Origin: JACKAF01 sp041391485
Lineage (GTDB): Bacteria; Bdellovibrionota; FAC87; UBA2466; JACKAF01
Length of the DNA stretch: 64,000 bases
NCBI GenBank assembly: GCA_041391485.1
Contig: JAWKNY010000011.1
Span: 35,409 to 99,408, forward strand
Direction of reading: 5' to 3'
How positions within the stretch are numbered: position 1 is the stretch's first letter; each line of letters begins with the position of its first letter. Shown piece after piece: positions 16,532 to 25,147 of this stretch. The notes below the pieces were generated by a model, which had not been told where the DNA came from, did no database searches, and saw nothing but the letters and a program-made list of their open reading frames with translations. The translations under genes and the position numbers were made by a program.

Positions 16532-17062
16532 ATGCAACGGGACGAACTTCAGTTCCGAGCATTGGATGCTGAAGCACGATTTGAGTACCAGTTCGCGCTT
16601 CTGATATTTGCTACTTTAACATTGAGTATTCAGTTTTCTCCCCCCATGGGGGCATCTATGAGATGCCTTCTCATCGCGGCCTGGCTGTTTTTTTTGGTGG
16701 CTGGAGTAGTCGCTGGTTGGAGGTTGTCAAAACTCCCACTGGCATATCGCCTGAATTGGGGTGAATTGACTCAGGCTGAACTCGTTAAGAACCGTAAATC
16801 CCAGTTGGCTGAGCCTACGTTTACGCGCGGCCTGGCAGCAGGAAGGGTTCTGGATGCTGATACGAAACAGCCTATGACCCTGTCTGATTACACTTCAATG
16901 GTGGAAGAATCGGAAAAGAATCTCAAGGAGATTACATCACGTAGAGAAGCGCTTTCTAGATGTTACCAAATTGCTTTCTGGGCCCAGATCCTGCTCTTTC
17001 TAGCTGGAATCGTCTGCAATGGTATCTTTTTGGGAATGGGTTTACTCGAAAAAACTCCGTAA
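16532..17062 (+). CDS. Three-TM membrane protein of unknown function in the defence island
   Basis: 176 residues; GGAGG lies 7 bases before the ATG. Hydrophobic segments lie at about residues 21-35, 45-65 and 143-170, with a charged helical region between the second and third (SMVEESEKNLKEITSRREAL). The paired N-terminal helices and following coiled helix recall small membrane effectors such as SLATT-type proteins, but I cannot assign a family. It is placed between a restriction gene and a patatin gene facing it, so a role in phage defence is an inference from context only. Confidence 0.5.
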   Translation: MQRDELQFRALDAEARFEYQFALLIFATLTLSIQFSPPMGASMRCLLIAAWLFFLVAGVVAGWRLSKLPLAYRLNWGELTQAELVKNRKSQLAEPTFTRGLAAGRVLDADTKQPMTLSDYTSMVEESEKNLKEITSRREALSRCYQIAFWAQILLFLAGIVCNGIFLGMGLLEKTP

Positions 17063-17105
17063 CCGACGTCAGTTTCCTACCTTTCCTAGCGAGTGCTGCG
17101 TTTGT

Positions 17106-18248
17106 CTACCCCTTAGGCCAATACAGCGAAATCAAAGTCTTTGTAAGCTGCTCACCTCTCTTTGACAGAAGCGAAATATTATCCTCAGACATGGCGCGGA
17201 AGTCAGTTGGATAGTCCACGACTGCTTCCTGGGGGACGAAGTCAGCTGGGCGGGAAGGAAGCCTTTCGTCGTTCTGTCCGAGATAGGATAGAATGAATGC
17301 CTTAAGCTTTCCTTTCTTTTGAAACTCGTGAAGCAACGCAAAACTGCCGCTTTGAGTACGCCTCATCACACTGTTGAAACATTGTGTGAGCCTTGGTACT
17401 AGCCATTGGTGGTGTCCCCACCCGCGAGGAATTCCCGTACCCGCATCGCACGCAATGATTATGTCGCATTCAGGACTGTCGTAAGAGAACTTTGGGTCTC
17501 GATCTGGCAGCAGCGGGGTCAAGCCAAGATTCTCATATACCCCTCCATCAGTTAAAATCACTCTCCGTCCTTGAATCTGTCCGTGTTTGCTGAACGAAAA
17601 TGTTCGATCTAGAGCGGGAAGTAACGCAGGATAGGCTGCAGAAGCTGTGATAGCTTCCGACAATGGAACTTCCTCCTTTACAACTCCGTAGGGCCAGCAC
17701 CTTACTTCACGGCTTCCGAACCGAAATGCCGTGGTCGTCTGAAGTTCACATGCATTTACAATCGTTTCAATGTTTCTCTTGGGATCAGAGACTTTGCATC
17801 CCCGAAACCAGCGTTTCTCAAAGACCCGTAAAACGCTGTTTGTTCGCGAGAACGGTCTTCGAACCAAACAAATGTTTCTTAGTTTGCGTCCGGGATTTAG
17901 AACTGACACCGCAAACTCCACCCCGTGTCCAATCAATACTCCGAGCACGTTCAGGAGGTTAAGGACTATTCGTCCAGTCAGAATCCAGTCACAAAGCGCA
18001 TCGCGGGCAATTCCTTTTCGAAGAAATGAAAGCGTTCGCTCTTCAAATGCTGCAAAGTCTCCAGAATGGTACGCATATAGACCAGTAATCACGGAACCAC
18101 CTGAGACGGAAGAAATAACACGTACCTTGTCCAGGTAGCCTAGATCGTGGTGAGCGCGCAGACACCCCAGGTGAAAGGCAACCGCACGTGAGCCGCCTCC
18201 CGATAAGCAGAGCCCGATCCTGCGATCTTTTTTTGTTTTTGCCTCCAT
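17106..18248 (-). CDS. Patatin-like phospholipase, third gene of the E2-E1-JAB operon
   Basis: 380 residues from the ATG at 18248, which sits 10 bases after the stop of the E2-E1-JAB gene; a longer frame reaches into that gene. The patatin signature is complete: LCLSGGGSRAVAF (oxyanion loop), VSGGSV (nucleophile Ser) and LTDGGVYENLGL (catalytic Asp). Such enzymes cleave membrane phospholipids, and patatins serve as killing effectors in CBASS (CapV) and other abortive defences. The protein ends LYWPKG, a C-terminal glycine, which is worth noting beside an E1/E2 module. It is not preceded by a signal peptide, so it acts inside the cell. Confidence 0.85.
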   Translation of the reverse strand: MEAKTKKDRRIGLCLSGGGSRAVAFHLGCLRAHHDLGYLDKVRVISSVSGGSVITGLYAYHSGDFAAFEERTLSFLRKGIARDALCDWILTGRIVLNLLNVLGVLIGHGVEFAVSVLNPGRKLRNICLVRRPFSRTNSVLRVFEKRWFRGCKVSDPKRNIETIVNACELQTTTAFRFGSREVRCWPYGVVKEEVPLSEAITASAAYPALLPALDRTFSFSKHGQIQGRRVILTDGGVYENLGLTPLLPDRDPKFSYDSPECDIIIACDAGTGIPRGWGHHQWLVPRLTQCFNSVMRRTQSGSFALLHEFQKKGKLKAFILSYLGQNDERLPSRPADFVPQEAVVDYPTDFRAMSEDNISLLSKRGEQLTKTLISLYWPKG

Positions 18249-18258
18249 ATCCACTTCT

Positions 18259-20491
18259 CTATGGTGCCTCTCGAACGAGAAAGGTATAGCTGTCATTCTC
18301 GCCGACGATAAGCATGACTGCAGGTAAGGATTCTGCTTTCATGTTATCAGCGAGAATAGTTAGAGCTGCAAGATCGTCGGCGCTTGCATTACTCGGATGA
18401 CTCTGCGGATGAGAGTGCCACTCCCCAACGTAAGACAGGTTGCTCAAGGTCCGTCTCTGAATCGATGTAATTTGGTCCCGGAGGCCCGCATACCCACGAA
18501 TGTACGATGTAGGCCATTCTATGCTGTCTGGCGGTGAGGGGAGCATATCTACCACATAAATGAGTTTACGATCATTGTCGAAGCTTCCCACCAAGACTCC
18601 ACCGGTTTCATTCGGCAGGCGTGCGACTCGCTGCGCGAAAACCTTATCGAGAAATACCTGATCTGTGCGAATCTCCCAATCACCTTTAGCTACTCGAATA
18701 ACAGGCGCTGAAGCCAAGGTGCTACAGGTTACCTCCGTCGTCGCCTCGTTCACCCTCCAAACTGCAATCGTTGCATTTTCACTTCGGCAGATATTCTTTA
18801 TTGCCCGACTACCAATGGCAGAGTGCATCGCCACAAGATCTTGGGCGATAACGGCTGTTACGTCTCGACATGTACGGGCATATCGAATGCGGGTGCCTTG
18901 ATCGCCTAGGTGTCCGTCCAGGCTCGGCTCTGAGAGAATCTGCCTATAGTATTGCATTTCGAGAATATCTAAAGAAGTTGAGCGATCACTTGATTCAGCA
19001 AGTAGCACAAGATCGGTGCCAGAAGGAGACAAAAACAGTGAACAGCGACGAGCCTTTGCTTCCGAGTCACATGCAAGATAGCGAGCCACGGCCACCGATG
19101 CTGACATGTCCAAAATGAGGTCCGCGCTGTCTAGCGCTGCGCTAACATCGGAAGCATTTTCCTTGGGATGAGTTACGTTCGCTACAATCCCTTTCGCTAT
19201 TTGTGAACCACTTATTGTGTTGTTCGCCCATGCGCTCATCGCAGTAGCTTTACCCCAGCCTGCATAAATACCTGGCAAGGCATGACGGGCACCATTGTGA
19301 GGAAGAAAAATGTCTTTATCTATCACCGTCCATTCGCCGAAGGCGGAACGAACCAGATTGTCAAAAACCTGAGAACCCAGCGCACCCATTCCGATCCCCA
19401 CAATCTTGCCCGTATATCGCTCTACTTCGCCGTTACACAGGCCCGCCTGATTACGAGAGAGTTCGAAGATCGGGTTGAAAAGGCAGACAGGTAAATCCTT
19501 GGCTAAATATTCACGTGGTACCATCACGTAGCCAAGTTGCTGACCCTGGCGCTGCCAGACCCCGATCTTTTCTCCAATCGTCGCGAGTTCCTCCGAAATC
19601 ATGAAAGCCCACGTACTCATTTTCTCGACAGGGCCGTTTACAATCCGTTGTAGCGGAACCGAAATGATCAACCAGAGGTATGTGTGATGGTGAGAGCGAA
19701 TTTCATCGTTCTGCATCCACCCTTTCAAAATGCCTCTTAAGTGTTCTATGAGATCGAATTCAGCGGGAATTAGAAGGTCATGAAGATCCTGAAGTGACCT
19801 GGGGATAGAATGAATGAAGGTGGCCTGTTGGGCTGGTGTCCTGATGGGAACTGCGATTCCTTGTTTCTGAGGCGGTCTGTTTGTGGGGGCATTGGGCACC
19901 TCCGACAAGAACATTACCTGGTGTCCTCCGTCCTCCCAGCCGTACAGATGAAGCGGCTTCAAAGTATCTCCCGAGGAAATCAGATCCTCAGGAATGATCA
20001 AGTTGAACGGCGAGAGCGGAAGTAGCGGTTCAAGCGGTTGATTCAGATCGTGTAGCGCACCCTTCTGCGGTAAGCTTACACCACTTCGGATTCGTTCAAG
20101 AAACCGAAGCGCGGTCCAATTGCGCTTTAGGTCGTCATAGTCATCCTCGTATAGGCAAAGGCTTCGCGGGAACTCTTCTATCTCCACATTGATATGCGGT
20201 ACGGCCGGAAAGTCTTTGCGGAGGGCAAGGACTTGTGGTGCTCTTTCGTCAATTTCGAAAACTCTACAGAGATTCGCCACGCCTGCGAATGTCATGCACG
20301 GTATGCTGGCCAAGTTCGACATCAACCTCCAAAACGATCGTCTCTGAGGCCCCACCACTCGACTGTCGGGATTCCACGAGGTGCGCCTCAAGGATGCAAG
20401 TTCGCCCTAATAGGGTTGCAAGTTTGATAGCCTTGTCGATCGAAAGCGACCGGCGGAAACCAGCACCCTTTGGCCTCAAAGTAACTCGCAT
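18259..20491 (-). CDS. E2-E1-JAB ubiquitin-like conjugation fusion protein (one frameshift)
   Basis: The gene starts at an ATG at 20491 and overlaps the MBL gene by 16 bases. The first frame (to 20264) ends IVLEVDVELGQHTVHDIRR and clearly continues in a second frame as VFEIDERAPQVLALR, so one extra base lies near 20262-20275. The joined protein is about 744 residues. The N-terminal E2-like domain has FPRSLCLYE with the candidate catalytic Cys near 110 and an LHDLNQPLEPLL tail. The central ThiF/E1 adenylation domain has VGIGMGALGSQV near 363 and NGARHAL. The C-terminal JAB/MPN isopeptidase has GEWHSHPQSHPSNASADD near 688 (E, HxH, S, D). CBASS Cap2 (E2-E1) and Cap3 (JAB) are the nearest known parallel; here all three are in one chain. 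Confidence 0.85.
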
Positions 20492-21618
20492 CCATCACGC
20501 GCCCGCTCTCGGTGCGGGCGCGTGATCACGCCCACCGCACCGATATTGAGATCCTTTTGGACTGTCGCTCCGGACACGTCAATGCGGATCACAAGAGATC
20601 GCGGAGCTTTGCGTGTTGGATGCTCCATGGTAACCAGGAATTCTCCTCCAATTTTTCGAGCACATCGGCGATAAGCATTGGCGGCTTGAAAATGCGGTGG
20701 TTGGACAGTTTCTATCGAATTTATAGGGTCGCTGGTGGACACAATGATCCCCCCTTGTTGGCCCTGTTCCAGGAGCCAGGCTACCTCAGGAACCGGGATT
20801 GTCTCCTCTTTCCCTTTCTCATCGCTAAGTGAGAGATAACTGCAATGGTGCGGAAGTTTGAGAACGTCCCACTGAAGCCGTATTTCGTTTCCGTGGTATT
20901 TGGAGATTTGCACGATTTCCGATAGACATTCATGTGGGGTGTCAGCACCCAAAATGAAGCGAGTTTGTACCCCTTCTACACAAAATGTAGCCTGAAAAAA
21001 TAGAGAACCGCTATTGCGATCCTGCAGAACGTCTCCGTCGCGATGGGCAAAAGGAGAATGAACGAAGAATTCTAGACCATCAGTTCCCAGCGAAAAGCCC
21101 GGCACTAGGTTCCCCGCATCAGTGATGAGGTGTCGGCGGGCTTCAACACTTAATCCCTCCTTTTCCAGCCACTCGCGCAGCAGTTCTGGCCGGGAAAACA
21201 CCCTGATTCCGTAACCCCTTCTTAGACGGTGCCGGGCTTCCTGGCGAATTACTCGGTCATCCCCATCCAAACCCTCTTCGATGATCATCGCCGCAGGTAC
21301 CCAGAGTTCCCGGATCTTAATGCGATCCTCGCTCTGGTAGGCCGCTGCATGATCAAAATAAAAAAAATCGGCCGCTCCTCGTACATGATCCGTGTCGGCG
21401 TGTGTGAATGCCACTACATCATAATCCTGGCGGTCAGCAGCAGCCAGGTCGTGTCTTAATTCCTTTGCAAGGTCAACACGGCAGTCCTCCCCGTCCTCGC
21501 CGCTCTTACAGTGAGCATAGTCGATGAGAATCTTCTTGCCGGTTTCACACAAATCAATTCGATAGCAGTCGGCATTACCCAGTGGGAAAAAGTTCAATTT
21601 AAACAAAAAGCCCCCCAA
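20476..21618 (-). CDS. Metallo-beta-lactamase-fold protein, first gene of the E2-E1-JAB operon
   Basis: About 380 residues. The metal site reads THADTDHVRG (residues 72-81), the HxDxDH form seen in ComEC-like MBL hydrolases, with VLKLPHHCSY downstream. The start codon is uncertain: TTG at 21618, or TTG codons at 21606 or 21597, none with a clear ribosome site; the fold begins at LNFFPLGNADCYRIDL. The stop overlaps the next gene by 16 bases, so expression is coupled. MBL-fold genes beside prokaryotic E1/E2/JAB genes have been noted in comparative genomics of ubiquitin-like systems. A nuclease or nucleotide-hydrolase role is inference. Confidence 0.75.
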   Translation of the reverse strand: MGGFLFKLNFFPLGNADCYRIDLCETGKKILIDYAHCKSGEDGEDCRVDLAKELRHDLAAADRQDYDVVAFTHADTDHVRGAADFFYFDHAAAYQSEDRIKIRELWVPAAMIIEEGLDGDDRVIRQEARHRLRRGYGIRVFSRPELLREWLEKEGLSVEARRHLITDAGNLVPGFSLGTDGLEFFVHSPFAHRDGDVLQDRNSGSLFFQATFCVEGVQTRFILGADTPHECLSEIVQISKYHGNEIRLQWDVLKLPHHCSYLSLSDEKGKEETIPVPEVAWLLEQGQQGGIIVSTSDPINSIETVQPPHFQAANAYRRCARKIGGEFLVTMEHPTRKAPRSLVIRIDVSGATVQKDLNIGAVGVITRPHRERARDGCELL

Positions 21619-21745
21619 TGATGTTTTCTAGTGCGAATGACACCATCACACTGTGTTGAATTCCATTCCTAATTTAGTATATTTAGGGAGTGGATAGAGT
21701 CAACAAAAATAGGAACTAGATATCCTAATACAGGAAGGCGGTCCC
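21619..21745. promoter_or_regulatory. Divergent promoter region with repeated heptamer
   Basis: This 127-base AT-rich region separates the leftward MBL/E2-E1-JAB/patatin operon from the rightward XRE/ImmA pair. TCCTAAT occurs at 21667-21673 and 21723-21729, and its partial complement TAGGA at 21710-21714 forms an inverted pair with the second copy. These are candidate half-sites for the XRE protein, which could then control both operons. Confidence 0.4.
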
Positions 21746-22126
21746 ATGGACATTTTCATTTTTGTAGGATCTCGAATACGGGAATTCCGAACGAGGTTTG
21801 GGGGAAAGGGGCTCACACAGGAGGCGCTGGCTGAGAAAATGGCAGTCAGTACCAATACCATTTCTCGCTGGGAAACAGCTACGTACCAACCAAGTCTTCA
21901 GGATTTGGATAAGTTAGCCCGGGTTCTGGGTGAAAGAATTTCGAGCTTTTTTCCACCTGAGCACGAGCTAAACGCTGATGAGCCTCTCTCCGCTCTTCTC
22001 CGGAGTGCGAGAGACCTCGATCCTCATGACCTTGAGGAGTTGCGGAGGTACGCGGAGTTTCGCCGAGCAAGCTCCTTCTATCCCAAACGGCGACGCGGTC
22101 GCGCTTCCGGAGCGGCGGGAGAATGA
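21746..22126 (+). CDS. XRE-family transcriptional regulator
   Basis: 126 residues. A Cro/C1 helix-turn-helix covers residues 8-65 (LTQEALAEKMAVSTNTISRWE). The C-terminal part is helical with a basic end (PKRRRGRASG). AGGAAGG precedes the ATG. Its stop overlaps the ATG of the ImmA gene (ATGA), the usual XRE/ImmA pairing in which the protease cleaves the repressor. It diverges from the E2-E1-JAB operon, so it is the likely regulator of that operon. Confidence 0.8.
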   Translation: MDIFIFVGSRIREFRTRFGGKGLTQEALAEKMAVSTNTISRWETATYQPSLQDLDKLARVLGERISSFFPPEHELNADEPLSALLRSARDLDPHDLEELRRYAEFRRASSFYPKRRRGRASGAAGE

Positions 22127-22731
22127 GAGCGGCTTATTATGCCCAAATGAAAGAGCTGGCTCAGGAAGTTCGGCGGGAGCACGATCTAGTCAGCCCAAGG
22201 GTAACTCGTTCCGACCTGCGCAAGATCTATAAGTCTCAGGGCATCAAGATTGATTACTGGCCTCACCGTTTCAAGGGCTTGCGGGGGCCTATTTCAACGA
22301 CAAACTGGGTCCTACCGTCATGATTGCTAAGGGACTTCCTGATGATCCAACCATATTCACGTTGGGGCACGAACTAAAGCACCATTTGGTTGACCGAGAC
22401 CTTGGCGTGTCCTTCTGCTGACGTCTCCAACGAACGGAATCACATTGAGATCGGAGCCGAAGTTTTCGCAGCAGAACTAATCTTTCCGGAAGACTCCTTC
22501 AGCGAAACACTTCTCCAAATGGGAGTTGAGCAAGGAAAATGCTCGGCCGACGACATAGTACGGCTAAAGCGAGATACGAAGACTACTTTGAGCTACACCG
22601 GACTAGCAAAACGAGCGATGAGGCTTGGCTTTTCTCCATCCGGGTCCCTCCAAAGTATTCGGTGGAAGAAGCTGGAAGAACAGCTATATGGTGTACCATT
22701 TTACAAACGAAGACTTCGCCCTTTTAGGTGA
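22123..22731 (+). pseudogene. ImmA/IrrE-type metallopeptidase, two frameshifts
   Basis: Three reading frames join into one ImmA/IrrE protein. The first (22123-22323) ends RFKGLRGP; adding one G to the G5 run near 22277 opens AYFNDKLGPTVMIAKGLPDD and FTLGHELKHHLVD. This second stretch carries HExxH (HELKH), the zinc site. A second break near 22419 then leads into DVSNERNHIEIGAEVFAAEL, with the conserved NxxE-type segment. As written the product lacks its active site. Either the gene is dead, leaving the XRE repressor unchecked, or both breaks are consensus errors. Confidence 0.75.
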
Positions 22732-22968
22732 GGCTGCTTACGGGAAAACTTCGGGAAGAAACGATCTGAGCCCCGGTTTTTCAAGTGAGAAGAACCAGAC
22801 ACAGGAATCACGCCGAAGCGTTCGAGTTTATTTGTTTTTCGTCGAAGTAATTGGCCTTTTTGATTTTGCTCAAAAAGGTAGGGGGCGGATTGGGAAGCTG
22901 ATGGCCTAAGAAATCACGGAACAACGATTTGGCGTCCAACTTCCCTCTCGCTGGATAAGGTAGGCTAG
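22732..22968. other. Intergenic region without supported gene
   Basis: About 240 bases between the end of the ImmA gene and a small leftward membrane-peptide gene. A frame of 94 codons crosses it but begins inside ImmA in the wrong frame and has no ribosome site. I see no RNA gene or terminator that I can support. Confidence 0.3.
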
Positions 22969-23106
22969 TTACCTTTGCGGGCCAATTCTTGGTGTTGGTG
23001 ATTCCAACACATCCGCAACACTACTGAGCGCACCCTTGGGATCTGAGAAAAACAGCGCAACAGCCGCCAAGAACATCAGCGCTCCAATGAATTCTAGAAT
23101 TTTCAT
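22969..23106 (-). CDS. 45-residue single-TM peptide
   Basis: A small frame starts at an ATG at 23106 with GGAG 7 bases upstream. It encodes MKILEFIGALMFLAAVALFF, one membrane helix, then a short polar tail ending RIGPQR. It lies 30 bases downstream of, and in the same direction as, an XRE regulator gene. Such peptides can be toxins, holin-like proteins or membrane partners; no family is recognised. The ribosome site and membrane pattern support it as a real gene. Confidence 0.55.
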   Translation of the reverse strand: MKILEFIGALMFLAAVALFFSDPKGALSSVADVLESPTPRIGPQR

Positions 23107-23136
23107 GGTCGTTACTCCTAAAGATAAAGATGGTTT

Positions 23137-23478
23137 CTACTGCCCCAAAAAGGCCATCAGAACTGAATGAATGGTCCTCAGTTTCGAGTCGTCCAGCTTT
23201 TGGAGGAGATTCATGCAGTCATCCTTCACGCTGACAATGGGGACCTCCGCTCCCGCGAGATACCGGTCAAACTCCTCTCTTGAGCATTCGTAGGCCCTAA
23301 GAAACTCAGCCAGCCGCTCCTCGGAGATGTCCATCCTGCCATTTTCATAGTGCCCCACCGCTGCGTCTGAGATCCCGCACCTCCTGCCCGCCGCCCTCTG
23401 GGAGATTCCTCTGGAGACTCGGACGTAGCGAAGGACCCTCGCTTTCTGGGTGATTATTTTCTTACTGCTTCGTTTCAT
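23137..23478 (-). CDS. XRE-family regulator with autoregulatory operator
   Basis: 113 residues. A basic N-terminus leads into a Cro/C1 helix-turn-helix (GISQRAAGRRCGISDAAVGHYE, residues 24-45 in outline). A C-terminal helical part may dimerise. The start is an ATG preceded by AGGAAAT. A large perfect inverted repeat lies 33 bases upstream and is probably its own operator. The 45-residue membrane peptide follows it. A phage-like or toxin-antitoxin control role is possible. Confidence 0.75.
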   Translation of the reverse strand: MKRSSKKIITQKARVLRYVRVSRGISQRAAGRRCGISDAAVGHYENGRMDISEERLAEFLRAYECSREEFDRYLAGAEVPIVSVKDDCMNLLQKLDDSKLRTIHSVLMAFLGQ

Positions 23479-23510
23479 CGCGCATTTCCTTTCTCAAATG
23501 CGCTCTCAGG

Positions 23511-23557
23511 TCTAGGCACCCTAGTCCCCGTAATTTCATGAGGCTAGGGTGCCTAGA
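23511..23557. promoter_or_regulatory. 14-base inverted repeat upstream of the XRE gene
   Basis: TCTAGGCACCCTAG (23511-23524) and its exact complement CTAGGGTGCCTAGA (23544-23557) are separated by 19 bases. Each arm is itself a near-palindrome (CTAGG-CACC-CTAG), so two dimer sites facing each other are likely. The spacing and position fit cooperative repressor binding over the promoter of the XRE gene ending at 23137. Confidence 0.6.
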
Positions 23558-23710
23558 CATTGAAACGGCCGATTTTTTACGATGCTTTGCAAGGTAAGAC
23601 AAAAGTAAGACAGCGAATGTAATATTCGGTGATGGTGGGTAATGGTCACCGAACCCGTGCCCCCGTAAACACCTAAAACCATTGGTTTGTGATTTTGATT
23701 ATTTAAGAGA

Positions 23711-25045
23711 TTTGGGTCTTCTCGGCTGGGTGTGGGAGGCAGGGCATAAAAAAAGGGCAATCACTGCTCTCTTGGTAAGATTTAGGTGTCTAAAGCCTTA
23801 AATCATTACAGGAGAGCCAGAATGCCCTTTCGAAGAGTATCGCACAGCCTTCTATTGCCGGAACTAGAATTAACAGGAACCTGGAGAAAAAGTCTTAACC
23901 GAGGCTTTAATTGCAGGAAAACGAGTGATTTTGAGGTCTGCCCCAAGTGTGCCACGGTTTGTCGAAGTATCTATGACCACAGGCTGATTCGGGTCCGGGA
24001 TGCGCCACTGCGCAACCACGCGGTGACTTTGACCATCCGCAAGAGGCGTTTTTTCTGTAAAAAGTGCAAGAAACCTTTCATGGAGCCGGTCTCAGGCATT
24101 GCCAAAGGCAAACGCACCACTCAGCGCTATCGTGCTCACCTGCTCTGGGCGTGTGAGAATTTCACAGACCTAAACCGCGTGAGAACTAATCTGCGCTGCT
24201 CCAGTGGCTTTTTGTACGAAGCGCTCTACGAGCAGCTGGAACTAAAACGCAGAACAAGGCTCTATCCGTGGCCCTCAGTCCTGGGTATCGACGAGCACTC
24301 TTTTGCCAGAAACCGCTTTGGCAGAACTGAATTTGCCTCCATTATCGTCGACTATCGCAACAAGAGGGTCTTTGACCTTGTGAAAGGCAGAAGCTCTGGA
24401 GAGCTGTCCGCAGCTCTCTCTCACATCGAAGGCAGGGAAAACGTAAGAGCCGTCATCGTGGATCTCTCGGATCCCTTTAAAAACTTTGCGAGAGACTTTT
24501 TCCCAAACGCCCAAATCATTGCCGATAAATTCCACGTCCTGCGACTCCTAAACCCAACGCTCAACAAAAGGCGAACCGCCATTACCGGAGACCGCAGAAC
24601 ACTGCCCATCCGGCGGCTGCTATTGCGCAACGGGAAAAAACTCGAGTACTTCCAAAGACGGGCGCTGCACCAGTGGCTCGACCTGCACCCGGAACTCAGA
24701 GAAATCTACCACTGGAAAGAAGCACTCCACGGCTTTTACCGCGTCCATGGATACCATCGGGCGGCAAGCGTACTCACCCGCATGACCGACGCCATGGCCC
24801 TCTCAAAACTCCCCGAAATAAAAACCCTCAGACGCACGCTCATGCGCTGGAGAAAGGAAATACTTGGCTACTTTAAACGCAGGCTGACAAACGGCAGAAC
24901 CGAGGGGTACAACAATCTCGCAAAGCTCATCCAGAGGCGGGCCTTCGGATATAAGAGCTTTGAAAACTACAGGCTGAGACTTCTAAATGCTTGTGCCTGA
25001 ATGCTTTTTTGGGATTACCCACACCGAAACGAGAAGAACCCCAAA
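23711..25045 (+). mobile_element. ISL3-family insertion sequence
   Basis: About 1.33 kb. Imperfect terminal inverted repeats are visible: TTTGGGTCTTCTCGGCTGGG at 23711-23730 continuing with TGTGGG, and at the other end CCCACACCGAAACGAGAAGA continuing to 25045. They match in order with a few mismatches. The transposase fills the interior. The right end stops 11 bases before the tRNA-Tyr gene. I could not define the target-site duplication with certainty. Confidence 0.75.
23822..25000 (+). CDS. ISL3-family transposase
   Basis: 392 residues from the ATG at 23822, which has GGAG 7 bases upstream; 12 codons of open frame precede it. The N-terminal zinc-binding part has CPKCATVC and FCKKCKKPF. The DDE domain has VLGIDEHSF, VIVDLSDPFKNF and a C-terminal TNGRTEGYNNLAKLIQR block with the catalytic Glu. 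This is the ISL3/IS1001-type order, full length and apparently intact. It recognises the inverted ends noted for the element. Confidence 0.92.
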   Translation: MPFRRVSHSLLLPELELTGTWRKSLNRGFNCRKTSDFEVCPKCATVCRSIYDHRLIRVRDAPLRNHAVTLTIRKRRFFCKKCKKPFMEPVSGIAKGKRTTQRYRAHLLWACENFTDLNRVRTNLRCSSGFLYEALYEQLELKRRTRLYPWPSVLGIDEHSFARNRFGRTEFASIIVDYRNKRVFDLVKGRSSGELSAALSHIEGRENVRAVIVDLSDPFKNFARDFFPNAQIIADKFHVLRLLNPTLNKRRTAITGDRRTLPIRRLLLRNGKKLEYFQRRALHQWLDLHPELREIYHWKEALHGFYRVHGYHRAASVLTRMTDAMALSKLPEIKTLRRTLMRWRKEILGYFKRRLTNGRTEGYNNLAKLIQRRAFGYKSFENYRLRLLNACA

Positions 25046-25055
25046 TACTTAGAAA

Positions 25056-25137
25056 TGGAGAGGGGAGGATTCGAACCTCCGAAGGCGGAGCCGTCAGATT
25101 TACAGTCTGATCCCTTTGGCCACTCGGGAACCTCTCC
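25056..25137 (-). tRNA. tRNA-Tyr (GTA)
   Basis: The minus strand folds as a cloverleaf. The acceptor arm GGAGAGG pairs with CCTCTCC, the anticodon loop is CTGTAAA with anticodon GTA between TCAGA and TCTGA arms, and the T-arm is GGAGG-TTCGAAT-CCTCC. A variable arm is present as expected for tRNA-Tyr. CCA is not encoded. It forms a pair with the tRNA-Thr gene 67 bases upstream. Confidence 0.95.
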
Positions 25138-25147
25138 ATAAGGCCAG

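Noticed and set aside
17106..21618. Calling the operon a CBASS type II system
   Set aside because: No CD-NTase gene is visible nearby and the JAB domain is fused to E2-E1; an MBL gene takes the leading place.
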